Part shown: one piece after another, positions 53,450-63,265 of the stretch
How positions within the stretch are numbered: position 1 is the stretch's first letter
How the letters are laid out: the number at the start of each line of letters is the position of its first letter
Assembly (NCBI RefSeq): GCF_900129615.1
Contig: NZ_FQWI01000002.1
Coordinates: 310,001-374,000 of the forward strand
Reading direction: 5' to 3'
DNA from: Pectobacterium carotovorum
Lineage (GTDB): Bacteria; Pseudomonadota; Gammaproteobacteria; Enterobacterales; Enterobacteriaceae
DNA length: 64,000 bases
Notes under the pieces: generated by a model
The model's database searches: none
What the model was told of the DNA's origin: nothing
Seen by the model: only the letters and a program-made list of their open reading frames with translations
Position numbers and translations under genes: made by a program

Positions 53450-55129
53450 ATGAAAAAAAACAGACTTCTGGCCGCGATTACGCTGGCCTGTATGCAAGCA
53501 GCGGGTGTACAGGCCGCGGCGAGGGCTTCTCCTGCCACGGCTGCGCCGTCGGCGGGTGGAAAGCAGCCAAACGTGGTTTATATCATTCTTGACGATCAGC
53601 GTTACGACGCGTTCGGCTTCCTGAATTCAGCTATTCACACGCCGAATATGGATAGCATCGCCAGAGAAGGGACGTATTTTAAGAACGCGTTCGTGACGAC
53701 TTCACTGTGCTCCCCTAGTCGTGCCAGCATCCTGACGGGGATGTACGTGCATAATCATGGGGTATCGGATAACAATCCGTCCGATCTCTCTCATCTGAAT
53801 TACTTCCCGGAACTGCTGCGCGACAACGGCTATCAGACCGGTTTCTTTGGCAAATGGCATTTCGGCGGCGCGGATAAAACGGCCACGAAAGGTTTCGCTG
53901 GCTTCGATCGCTGGGTAGGGCTGCTGGGGCAAGGCAGCTATTATCCAATTGATAACTATGGTAAGCCGACCCTGCTCAATATTGATGGCAAGATGGTGCC
54001 GCAAAAAGGCTACATCACCGATGAGCTAACGGACTACGCCGTGGACTGGCTGAATACGCTCGATAAGAAAAAGCCGTTCATGATGTATCTGTCGCATAAA
54101 GGCGTGCACTCCGATTTCCTGCCTGCCAAGCGCCACCGTGGCAGCATGAAAGAGGTGACCTTCCCCGTGCCGGATACCTATGCCGATACGCCGGAAAACT
54201 ATGCTGGCAAGCCGATGTGGGTGAAGAACCAGCGCAACAGCTGGCACGGCGTGGATTACCCCTACAACACGGATATGGATCTTCAGCAGTACCAGCGTGA
54301 CTACTATGAAACGCTGCGCTCGGTGGATGACAGCGTAGGGCGCGTGCGTGACTGGCTGCAAAAACAGGGGCTGGATAAAAACACCATTATCATGGTGATG
54401 GGGGATAACGGCTTTATGTTCGGTGAACATGGGCTGATCGATAAGCGTAATGCCTATGAAGAGTCGATCCGCGTGCCGCTGATTGCCTCGGGGCCGGGTT
54501 TCGCCAAAGACAAAGTGGTAGAAGATATCGTCAGAAACATCGACGTGGCACCAACCATTCTGGAAGCCGCCGGTGTTGCCGCACCACAGCATTATGACGG
54601 GCAAAGCTTCTGGCGTCTGGGGTTGGATGGTTATACCGTGCCGAAGCGCAAAGATTACTTCGTCTATGAATACTTCTGGGAATACAGCTTCCCGCAGACG
54701 CCAACCACGTTTGCGATCCGGACGCCGGAATACAAATACATCCAATACTACGGCGTGTGGGATAAAGAAGAACTCTACGACATGCAGAACGATCGGGAAG
54801 AAAAACACAACCTGATCGACTCTACCGATGAGAAGATCGTGAATGTCAAAATCGCGCTGCGCAAAAAGCTGTATGAAGAGCTGAAGGATCGGCAGGGGAA
54901 AAACGTGATCCCGTATAACCAGCGTACAGGGCAAGGGCAGGTTTATCGTCATGAGGGGGGGGGCGAGCAGTTAGCGCCGTTCCCGCGCGAATGGCTGAAA
55001 GGGTACAACCACGAGGAGATTCTCGCTGGGTTTATCCCCGATCAGGTCGGCAAAGAAGCGAAGGTGAAAGCCTCGAACGACGCGGTGAAAAAGAGCGAAC
55101 CGCTGCTGAAAGAATTAATGGATAAATAA
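53450..55129 (+). CDS. exported Cys-type sulfatase
   Basis: A 559-residue type I sulfatase. A signal peptide covers about residues 1-23, so it is exported to the periplasm. Metal ligands IILDDQ (D48, D49). The maturation motif is C87-S-P-S-R, then ASILTGMY, placing a Cys to be changed to formylglycine. MVMGDNGFMFGEHG supplies further active-site residues. It lies third in the operon, after a maturase that can act on Cys. The substrate is unknown; the neighbours suggest a sulfated glycoside. A run of seven or more G at about 54954 is a place to look for slippage. Confidence 0.92.
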   Translation: MKKNRLLAAITLACMQAAGVQAAARASPATAAPSAGGKQPNVVYIILDDQRYDAFGFLNSAIHTPNMDSIAREGTYFKNAFVTTSLCSPSRASILTGMYVHNHGVSDNNPSDLSHLNYFPELLRDNGYQTGFFGKWHFGGADKTATKGFAGFDRWVGLLGQGSYYPIDNYGKPTLLNIDGKMVPQKGYITDELTDYAVDWLNTLDKKKPFMMYLSHKGVHSDFLPAKRHRGSMKEVTFPVPDTYADTPENYAGKPMWVKNQRNSWHGVDYPYNTDMDLQQYQRDYYETLRSVDDSVGRVRDWLQKQGLDKNTIIMVMGDNGFMFGEHGLIDKRNAYEESIRVPLIASGPGFAKDKVVEDIVRNIDVAPTILEAAGVAAPQHYDGQSFWRLGLDGYTVPKRKDYFVYEYFWEYSFPQTPTTFAIRTPEYKYIQYYGVWDKEELYDMQNDREEKHNLIDSTDEKIVNVKIALRKKLYEELKDRQGKNVIPYNQRTGQGQVYRHEGGGEQLAPFPREWLKGYNHEEILAGFIPDQVGKEAKVKASNDAVKKSEPLLKELMDK

Positions 55130-55145
55130 TCCAGTGCAATAAATC

Positions 55146-55180
55146 AGACGGCGATGTATGAACACGCCGTCTAATTTTTT
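55146..55180 (+). terminator. terminator between sulfatase and phospho-beta-glucosidase
   Basis: AGACGGCG...CGCCGTCT with a run of T after AAT, in the gap between the convergent genes. Confidence 0.8.
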
Positions 55181-55203
55181 CTATCGTTTGATTTTCTACC
55201 TGA

Positions 55204-56613
<1,410 letters not shown>

Positions 56614-56680
56614 CTACATCATTACGCTGCGCCGGACGCTGGTTCCGCTCAGGGAACTACCGGATGACAGGCAAAAAAAA

Positions 56681-56722
56681 ACTTGGGCAGAAGAGAGTAG
56701 TGCTACTCACCTCTGCCCAAGT
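56681..56722 (-). terminator. leader terminator of the 6-phospho-beta-glucosidase gene
   Basis: On the minus strand, ACTTGGGCAGAGGTGAGTAG pairs with CTACTCTCTTCTGCCCAAGT, followed by nine Ts. Its left arm overlaps the RAT at 56719-56748. Confidence 0.85.
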
Positions 56723-56748
56723 CTCGCCCGCCATTGGCGGTAACGTCT
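56719..56748 (-). promoter_or_regulatory. BglG-type antiterminator target (RAT) of the glucosidase gene
   Basis: A 30-base element, minus strand, sharing GACGT-ACC and GGGCGAGAC at the same spacing with the element before the PTS operon. It overlaps the left arm of the terminator as in bgl operons. Confidence 0.75.
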
Positions 56749-56983
56749 TGTTAGTACACTATACAATCCTGAATCTCTGCGGCAATGCCCCCGTTTGGTT
56801 ATGTGACTTCGGTCACGACATCTCTGCTGACGCCACATTGGCACAGGGCGGGATGCGATAGCGGAAAGGGTAGGGGCATTTGGGGTCTTATCCTTGCGTA
56901 TAAAATCGCTGTATATAAAAAAACATAGCGATTGTGGGATAATGCCGTCCGGTGCCTGACGTCATATTAAGGAGAAAAATAGC

Positions 56984-57487
56984 GTGCATCTGTATATGTT
57001 TTATCTGGGAGGCAATGCTGGGAAGTCCAATATCGAAGTTCATGATATCCAGTTTGTCGCGGCTGAGAAGCCAGAGGAAGCCTGGCCTGCACTCCGGGAG
57101 GCGTGGTTTGGCGATCCTGATAAAGTGCATATTGATGGATATGCTCGGATCACATGGGCTGATGGTTACAGCGTGACCCTTTCTGAGACGCGACCAACGG
57201 ACGGTAATCGGCTCTTTTTTGTCAACGCGGGGGCTTATCACCCGTCAACATTGTCAGAGCTGCACGCGTTCGATCTCTTTGTGGCGAAGACGGCGCAAGA
57301 AGCGAAATCGAAAGGATTGGCATCACTGCTAAATGGTGCGCTACACCAGCATAAAGACAACCTCAAGGACGTAGATGACTGCCTGCTGCTTGAGAAAATC
57401 GGCGGTCTGTATATCCATCTGACCCCTTGTGCAACGGGTGTGCCATTCACACCAGAATGGCAGGGCTATCAACCCATCGGTCTCTGA
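56984..57487 (+). CDS. DUF1543 domain protein
   Basis: A 167-residue protein with the DUF1543 start MHLYMFYLGGNAGKSNIEVHDIQFV and duplicated halves. The start is a GTG at 56984 with AAGGAG at about 56970-56975. No membrane segment. Function unknown. It stands alone with a weak hairpin downstream (AAGCCGGTA/TACCGGCTT at 57515-57550). Confidence 0.82.
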   Translation: MHLYMFYLGGNAGKSNIEVHDIQFVAAEKPEEAWPALREAWFGDPDKVHIDGYARITWADGYSVTLSETRPTDGNRLFFVNAGAYHPSTLSELHAFDLFVAKTAQEAKSKGLASLLNGALHQHKDNLKDVDDCLLLEKIGGLYIHLTPCATGVPFTPEWQGYQPIGL

Positions 57488-57734
57488 TTACCGCATCTTG
57501 CCTGTCCTTTCATGAAGCCGGTAGAACGTGCTGTGATGGCATACCGGCTTTTCCTCATCGACGTGCATCGCTGAAGCAGCAGATGAACCAGAAGTGAACG
57601 GCTGCCCTCCGATTCTGCACCACCGTGATGCAGCTACGCGGTAAAAAATGCCTAGCTTCCCCTCTCCTACGTTATATCTGGCTGTGCATAACGCTGGCAC
57701 GCAACTTGCTTCTCAACCTTATAGCGATTCCGTC

Positions 57735-57759
57735 GCTTTGCCTCAACGGTGAGCAAAGC
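57735..57759 (+). promoter_or_regulatory. ANTAR (NasR-type) hairpin P1 in the nitrate reductase leader
   Basis: GCTTTG and CTC pair with GAG and CAAAGC, with one bulged C, closing the hexaloop AACGGT. A at loop position 1 and G at position 4 are the bases recognised by ANTAR antiterminators such as NasR. A second short hairpin follows (around 57759-57776) before the terminator. Confidence 0.65.
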
Positions 57760-57776
57760 CTCGGTCAGGACAATGG

Positions 57777-57837
57777 CGTCCACACAATCATGCTTTTCGC
57801 ATCAAGGCGAGAGCAGGGTTCTGTGGACGTTTTTTTA
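57777..57837 (+). terminator. leader terminator of the nitrate reductase gene
   Basis: CGTCCACA (57777-57784) and TGTGGACG (57822-57829) pair, with an inner ATGC/GCAT hairpin, followed by T7. It is 148 bases upstream of the start codon, so it must be overcome for expression. Confidence 0.8.
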
Positions 57838-57917
57838 TGGCGTGCCATCCCTGGCCGCCACCCTTATGGGCCGTTGCTAACGCAACGTTAAAAATTTCTC
57901 CCAGAAATTTTTTATGC
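57829..57917 (+). repeat. dispersed repeat family B, single copy
   Basis: TTTTTTTATGGCGTGCCATC, CCGCCACCCTTATGGGCCGTT, GCTAACGCAACGTTAAAAAT correspond to the element at 40525-40642. It starts in the T tract of the leader terminator. The rest of the gap to the start codon shows nothing further. Confidence 0.75.
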
Positions 57918-57984
57918 CTGAATTTGCCCGGTGCAGCCCTTATTTTGCTCGGCTGTTGCAACTCAGTCCTTACGGGAGTCAGTC

Positions 57985-60900
57985 ATGGATGCCAAATCCT
58001 CAGCGTGTGTAAAGAGTGTTTGCCCTTACTGTGGGGTCGGTTGTGGTGTGGTGATGGAAGTAAAAGATAATCGTGTGATCAAGGTATCAGGTGACAAGAT
58101 GCATCCCACCAACTTTGGTCGATTGTGTACCAAGGGCAACACCAGCGGTCAGGCTCTTGCTGAATCAGGACGGCTGGAGAATGCCTACCTGCGGGCAGAT
58201 CGTCAGCACGAGTCGGTCAGGGTTGATATGGGGAAAGCCATCAAGGAAACCGCGCGACGGTTACGGGCTATTATTGATGCCTACGGCCCGGATGCGGTGT
58301 CGCTTTACGTCTCCGGTCAGATGTCGCTGGAATCTCAATATCTGGCGAATAAACTCGTTAAGGGGTTTATCGGTACGAATAACATAGAGTCAAACTCCCG
58401 TCTTTGTATGGCCAGTGCGGGTAGCGGTTACAAGCTCTCTTTGGGATCGGACGGGCCGCCGGGCTCCTATCAAGACTTTGACCACGCTGATGTCTTTTTC
58501 GTCATTGGCGCGAACATGGCCGACTGTCACCCGATCCTTTTCCTGCGCATGATGGACCGCGTTAAGGCAGGGGCTAAGCTCATCGTGGTTGACCCACGGC
58601 GTAATGCTACGGCGGACAAAGCGAACCTGTTCCTGCAAATCAAACCCGGTACGGATTTGGCTCTGCTCAACGGTCTGCTGTATCTGCTTGTCCAGAATGG
58701 ACACACCGATCCCGCTTTTATCGCCGAGTTCACCGAAGGGTGGGAGGCGATGCCTGAATTCCTTGAAGACTATCCCCCAGAGAAAGTCGCGGAGATCACC
58801 GGGCTGCCAGAGGCGGACATCCGCAAGGCGGCGGAGTGGATTGGTACGGCGGCGGAGTGGATGAGTTGCTGGACGATGGGGCTTAACCAAAGCACGCATG
58901 GCACCTGGAATACTAATGCGATCTGCAACCTGCATTTAGCCACTGGCGCGATTTGCCGTACGGGAAGCGGCCCGTTTTCCCTGACGGGGCAGCCCAATGC
59001 GATGGGCGGGCGTGAGATAGGCTATATGGGGATGGGATTGCCGGGGCAACGTTCTGTGCTGGTGGAGAAAGATCGGGCGGCCATTGAGGCACTCTGGGGT
59101 GTTCCTGCTGGAACGCTGCGCACGGATCTCGGTGGCGGCACCGTCGCCATGTTTGAAGACATGATGGCGGGCAAGATCAAAGCGTGCTGGATCATTTGTA
59201 CGAATCCGGTGGCTACGGTTCCCAACCGCAAGAATGTGATCGCGGGGCTGCAAGCCGCCGAACTGGTTATCACACAAGATGCGTTTCTCGATACCGAGAC
59301 CAACCGCTACACCGATATCCTGCTGCCCGGCGCACTGTGGGCTGAGGCTGAAGGCGTGATGATTAACTCCGAGCGAAATTTGACGCTGATGCAAAAGGCC
59401 GTTGAACCGCCCGGTGAAGCGATGGCCGATTGGCAAATCATCGCCAAAGTGGCTTGCGAGATGGGCTATGAGCAAGGGTTTAGCTACGGTTCGGCATCCG
59501 AGGTGTTTGAAGAAATCAAACAGTTCTGGAACCCGAAGACGGGATACGACATTCGTGGCGCCAGCTATGAACGCTTACGGCAGGCTCCCTTACAGTGGCC
59601 CTGTCCTCCTGAGGATAACCAAGATCGTCACCCCATTCGCTACCTCAATGACGGCGTGAGCCAGACGCGTAAAGACCTGCCGAACGGCACCCAGCCACGC
59701 CTCGTTTTTGCGACTGAAAGCGGTAAAGGAATATTCCTCCCCCGACCGCATATGTCGCCCGCCGAAATGCCGGATGGCGATTTTCAGTTTGTGCTGAATA
59801 CCGGTCGCTTGCAGCACCAGTGGCACACGATGACGAAAACCGGAAAGATTCCAACGCTCAACAAGCTCAATCCAGGGCCTTTTATCGAAGTGCATCCCGA
59901 AGATGCCATTGCGCTCGGTATTCAGGATAAGGATCGTGTGGAAGTCCGGTCGCGTCGTGGGCGTGCGGTACTCCCCGCCGTGGTGAACAATCGGGTTCGT
60001 CCCGGTAACTGCTTTGCTCCCTTTCACTGGAATGACGTTTTTGGTGACGATCTGGCGATTAACGCCGTCACCAGCGATGCCATTGATCCGATTTCCCAGC
60101 AGCCTGAATTCAAGATTTCTGCGGTGGCGCTGACGCGGATCGCTGAACCCTCAGCGCTTATTTCTCTTGAGCGGGAGAGCCGCCCAACAGCTGTTCCTGT
60201 ATCGGAACTGGCCGAGGCGAGTACGCCGAAAAACGACATCAAGGAACTCGACATGAAACACATTGATGCGCTGGCCACGCTACTTGGTCTTGATGCCGCG
60301 CCGGCGATGACACTCAGCGCGCCCGAACAACACTATCTGCAAGGTTATATTGCGGCTTTGCGTACTGATGCATCAAGACTGACTGGTGGCGTGCCTGTCC
60401 TGCCCGCCACGGCACCACTGGAACCCTCCAGACGCCTGATGCTCGACGGCATGCTGGCGGGGCTTTTTGCCCGCACCTGGCTACCCAGTGACGGTATAAC
60501 GTTACTACCCGCTTCTTCTCCCAATGTGGTGGCTGCAACCGTGCCATCACAACCCCCTATTTTGATTTTATGGGCGTCGTCGACCGGCAATGCGGAAAGT
60601 TTCGCGGCACAGTGCGCCGAACGTCTGAAGATTGAAGGGCATACCGTCACCCTGTCCGATATGGACAGCTTCAACAGTACCAATCTGCCTGCAATGCCGC
60701 GTGTGCTCTTCATCGCCAGCACGTTTGGCGACGGCGACCCTCCCGACAATGGCACCAATTTCTGGATGGCATTAGAGGCGGAGACTGCACCCAGACTGGC
60801 GGACGTGTCGTTCTCCGTGCTGGCATTCGGTGATTCAAACTACGATCAATTTTGCGGTTTTGGCCGCCGGCTCGATGCACGGCTGGAGGCGCTGGGCGCG

Positions 60901-62211
60901 CAGCGTCTGTCAGCACGAATCGACTGTGAGCCTGACTATCAGGATGCGGCGAAAGCCTGGTTAGACAGCATGGTCAACGCTCTCGCGGGAGCGCATACGC
61001 CAATGGCAAGCAAGGTTGCTACGCCCGCGACGGCGGTGCTGGCTGACGGAAATGAAGCATGCACGACGGCACCTGCGGCTTCGCTGCCTACCTTTAGTCG
61101 AAATGCGCCTCTGCCTGCATGCCTTGTCATCAATCAGTTGCTTAATGCGCCGGGAGCGGAAAAAGAGACCCGGCAATTCGCCTTTGATATTTCAGACAGC
61201 AATGTGAGCTACGAAGCAGGGGATGCGCTTGGTATCTGGCCGATTAACAGCCCTGAACTGGTGAGCGATATGCTTTCTGCCCTCAAACTCTCGCCTTCTA
61301 CCGTCGTGGCCGTCAAAGATAAGGGCGACATGGCGCTTGCTGAGGCGTTATCCCAGCATTTCGAGATTGCCCGTATCACGCCGGAGATCTTGCAGTTTGT
61401 CAGCGCACGCTCGGGCGCCCCTGCGCTGGCCGACCTGCTGAAAGAGGAACGTAAAGAAGAACTCAAACAGTGGCTGTGGGGACGGCAGATTGTCGATTTG
61501 CTACAGGATTTTCCGATACAGGTTCAGGCTGACGAATGGTTGTGCGTGCTTAAACGTATGCAGCCGCGTTTGTACTCGATTTCGTCCAGCCCGAAAGTCA
61601 CGCCGCACCAGATCCATCTGACCGTGTCGACGGTGCGCTATGGTGCTGAGGGCAAACCGCGCGGCGGCGTGTGTTCAACGTTTCTGGCTGACCGCGCAGC
61701 AGGGTCGGTTGCCGTGCCTATCTTCATCCAAAAAACAGCTCATTTTCGTATGCCGAAAAACCCAGAGATGCCAATCATCATGGTTGGGGCAGGCACGGGT
61801 ATCGCACCTTTCCGGGCTTTTTTGCAAGAGCGTCGGGCGACAGGAGCACAAGGTAAAAACTGGCTATTCTTTGGCGAGCAGCGTGCCGCGACCGACTTTT
61901 ACTATCGTGAGGAGTTGGAGAAACTACAACGCGAGGGTTACCTGCATCGGTTTGATACGGCTTTTTCGCGTGACCAACGTGAGAAAATTTATGTTCAGCA
62001 CCGTATGTGTGAGCAGGGGGCTGAGCTATGGCGCTGGTTAGAGAAGGGCGCGCATTTCTACGTGTGTGGTGATGCCAGCCGCATGGCGAAAGACGTTGAT
62101 TCGGCGCTTCGGCAGGTTGTGCAGGTTCACGGGAACATGAGCCGTGAAGATGCGGCGGCCTATATTGCCAAAATGGCACAGGACAAACGCTATGTCCGCG
62201 ATGTGTACTGA
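57985..62211 (+). CDS. nitrate reductase/NADPH flavoprotein reductase fusion
   Basis: A 1408-residue fusion. The N-terminal two thirds (1 to about 745) are a molybdopterin assimilatory nitrate reductase of the NasA/NarB type, with a 4Fe-4S site C13-x2-C16-x3-C20-x27-C48, MopB domains and SYFKQ-like pieces. The C-terminal third is CysJ-like: flavodoxin from about 858 (ILWASSTGNAESFA), FAD site RLYSISSSP near 1194, and NADPH site VGAGTGIAPFRAF near 1267. This would let one cytosolic protein take electrons from NADPH straight to nitrate. The start 57985 follows GGGAG. No nitrite reductase genes adjoin. Upstream is an ANTAR-type leader. Confidence 0.93.
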   Translation: MDAKSSACVKSVCPYCGVGCGVVMEVKDNRVIKVSGDKMHPTNFGRLCTKGNTSGQALAESGRLENAYLRADRQHESVRVDMGKAIKETARRLRAIIDAYGPDAVSLYVSGQMSLESQYLANKLVKGFIGTNNIESNSRLCMASAGSGYKLSLGSDGPPGSYQDFDHADVFFVIGANMADCHPILFLRMMDRVKAGAKLIVVDPRRNATADKANLFLQIKPGTDLALLNGLLYLLVQNGHTDPAFIAEFTEGWEAMPEFLEDYPPEKVAEITGLPEADIRKAAEWIGTAAEWMSCWTMGLNQSTHGTWNTNAICNLHLATGAICRTGSGPFSLTGQPNAMGGREIGYMGMGLPGQRSVLVEKDRAAIEALWGVPAGTLRTDLGGGTVAMFEDMMAGKIKACWIICTNPVATVPNRKNVIAGLQAAELVITQDAFLDTETNRYTDILLPGALWAEAEGVMINSERNLTLMQKAVEPPGEAMADWQIIAKVACEMGYEQGFSYGSASEVFEEIKQFWNPKTGYDIRGASYERLRQAPLQWPCPPEDNQDRHPIRYLNDGVSQTRKDLPNGTQPRLVFATESGKGIFLPRPHMSPAEMPDGDFQFVLNTGRLQHQWHTMTKTGKIPTLNKLNPGPFIEVHPEDAIALGIQDKDRVEVRSRRGRAVLPAVVNNRVRPGNCFAPFHWNDVFGDDLAINAVTSDAIDPISQQPEFKISAVALTRIAEPSALISLERESRPTAVPVSELAEASTPKNDIKELDMKHIDALATLLGLDAAPAMTLSAPEQHYLQGYIAALRTDASRLTGGVPVLPATAPLEPSRRLMLDGMLAGLFARTWLPSDGITLLPASSPNVVAATVPSQPPILILWASSTGNAESFAAQCAERLKIEGHTVTLSDMDSFNSTNLPAMPRVLFIASTFGDGDPPDNGTNFWMALEAETAPRLADVSFSVLAFGDSNYDQFCGFGRRLDARLEALGAQRLSARIDCEPDYQDAAKAWLDSMVNALAGAHTPMASKVATPATAVLADGNEACTTAPAASLPTFSRNAPLPACLVINQLLNAPGAEKETRQFAFDISDSNVSYEAGDALGIWPINSPELVSDMLSALKLSPSTVVAVKDKGDMALAEALSQHFEIARITPEILQFVSARSGAPALADLLKEERKEELKQWLWGRQIVDLLQDFPIQVQADEWLCVLKRMQPRLYSISSSPKVTPHQIHLTVSTVRYGAEGKPRGGVCSTFLADRAAGSVAVPIFIQKTAHFRMPKNPEMPIIMVGAGTGIAPFRAFLQERRATGAQGKNWLFFGEQRAATDFYYREELEKLQREGYLHRFDTAFSRDQREKIYVQHRMCEQGAELWRWLEKGAHFYVCGDASRMAKDVDSALRQVVQVHGNMSREDAAAYIAKMAQDKRYVRDVY

Positions 62212-62278
62212 GTTTGCCAGTGGCTTTTGCTGGTATCAGGCGCACCGCCTGATGTGTGACGTCCTTTCTAAGGTTGAT

Positions 62279-62304
62279 GCGTTAGGTGTTTTACCACCTA
62301 ACGC
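62279..62304. repeat. perfect 10-bp inverted repeat downstream of nitrate reductase
   Basis: GCGTTAGGTG-TTTTAC-CACCTAACGC between two convergent genes. No T tract on either strand; a transcript-end structure is possible. Confidence 0.6.
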
Positions 62305-62321
62305 AACTGATGATGCGGTGA

Positions 62322-63086
62322 TTACGCTTTCGTTTTCAGCGCCTTGATTACGGCTTCGCCAAGCGCTTGAGCGGATGCTGGGTTCTGGCCGGTGATCAAC
62401 CGCCCGTCAACGACGACTTTATTTTCGAAGATTGGGGCTTCTTCGAATGTTGCACCATCTTTTTTCAGCGCCGCTTCAAGTTCAAACGGCACAATCTTGT
62501 CGTAATTACGGGATGCTTCTTCTTCCGCAGTAAAGCCGGTAAGGTGACGGCCTTTAATCAACAGTTCGCCATTGCTGAGCTTCACATTCAGCAAGCCAGC
62601 TGGGCCGTGGCAAACGGCACTGATGATGTCATTTTTCTCGTACATCGTACGCACGATGTTGATCAACTCAGGATTGTTGACGAAATCCCACATCGGCCCG
62701 TGTCCACCAACGAGCAGGATCGCGGTGTATTTAGCAGGATCAACTTTTGCCAGCGGGATGGAATTGGCCAATTTGTTGCGGTGCTCTGGGTTAGTCCAAA
62801 AATCCAGACTCGCGCGATCTTTGAGATCGAACCCGTCAAACGGAGGCAACCCTCCTTTCGGGCTGGCGATATCATAATCCAGTCCGGCTTTATCGAAGAC
62901 TTCAACCGGGTGGGTCAGTTCTGGAAACCAGAACCCGCCAACCAGCTCCGGCGTCTTTTTATCCAGACTGGAGACGACGATTAATACTTTCTCTTCTTTC
63001 AGATTGGTCTGAGCAAAAACAGGGGAGGCTGCGGCAAACACAGCCATCGCGGCGATAAGACCAGCACAGCGCTTTATTATTGACAT
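62322..63086 (-). CDS. exported DJ-1/PfpI-family protein
   Basis: A 254-residue protein of the DJ-1/PfpI superfamily (HchA-like). It has a signal peptide (MSIIKRCAGLIAAMAVFAAASPVFA), so it should be periplasmic, which is unusual for the family. The catalytic cysteine sits in ISAVCHGPAGLLNV with a histidine directly after. VGGHGPMWDF precedes it. Glyoxalase or peptidase activity is possible; function is unknown. It is divergent from a LysR regulator gene. Confidence 0.85.
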   Translation of the reverse strand: MSIIKRCAGLIAAMAVFAAASPVFAQTNLKEEKVLIVVSSLDKKTPELVGGFWFPELTHPVEVFDKAGLDYDIASPKGGLPPFDGFDLKDRASLDFWTNPEHRNKLANSIPLAKVDPAKYTAILLVGGHGPMWDFVNNPELINIVRTMYEKNDIISAVCHGPAGLLNVKLSNGELLIKGRHLTGFTAEEEASRNYDKIVPFELEAALKKDGATFEEAPIFENKVVVDGRLITGQNPASAQALGEAVIKALKTKA

Positions 63087-63265
63087 AAAAAACTCCTTTT
63101 AGCAGGTGGGGTCTGCCGACTATATCTGTGATAACTGGTTGAAAATAGGGGGTAATAACGGGATGTATTGTTTAATAAATCGATGTAATAACTTTTTATT
63201 GGCGTGAGAAAATGTCGTAAAGTGCGTTTAATGATCCTGGTATCGCATGACGATGAGGAACCCTG

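Noticed and set aside
54026..54952. 308-residue frame opposite the sulfatase
   Set aside because: Mirrors the sulfatase coding frame; no family features and no ribosome site.
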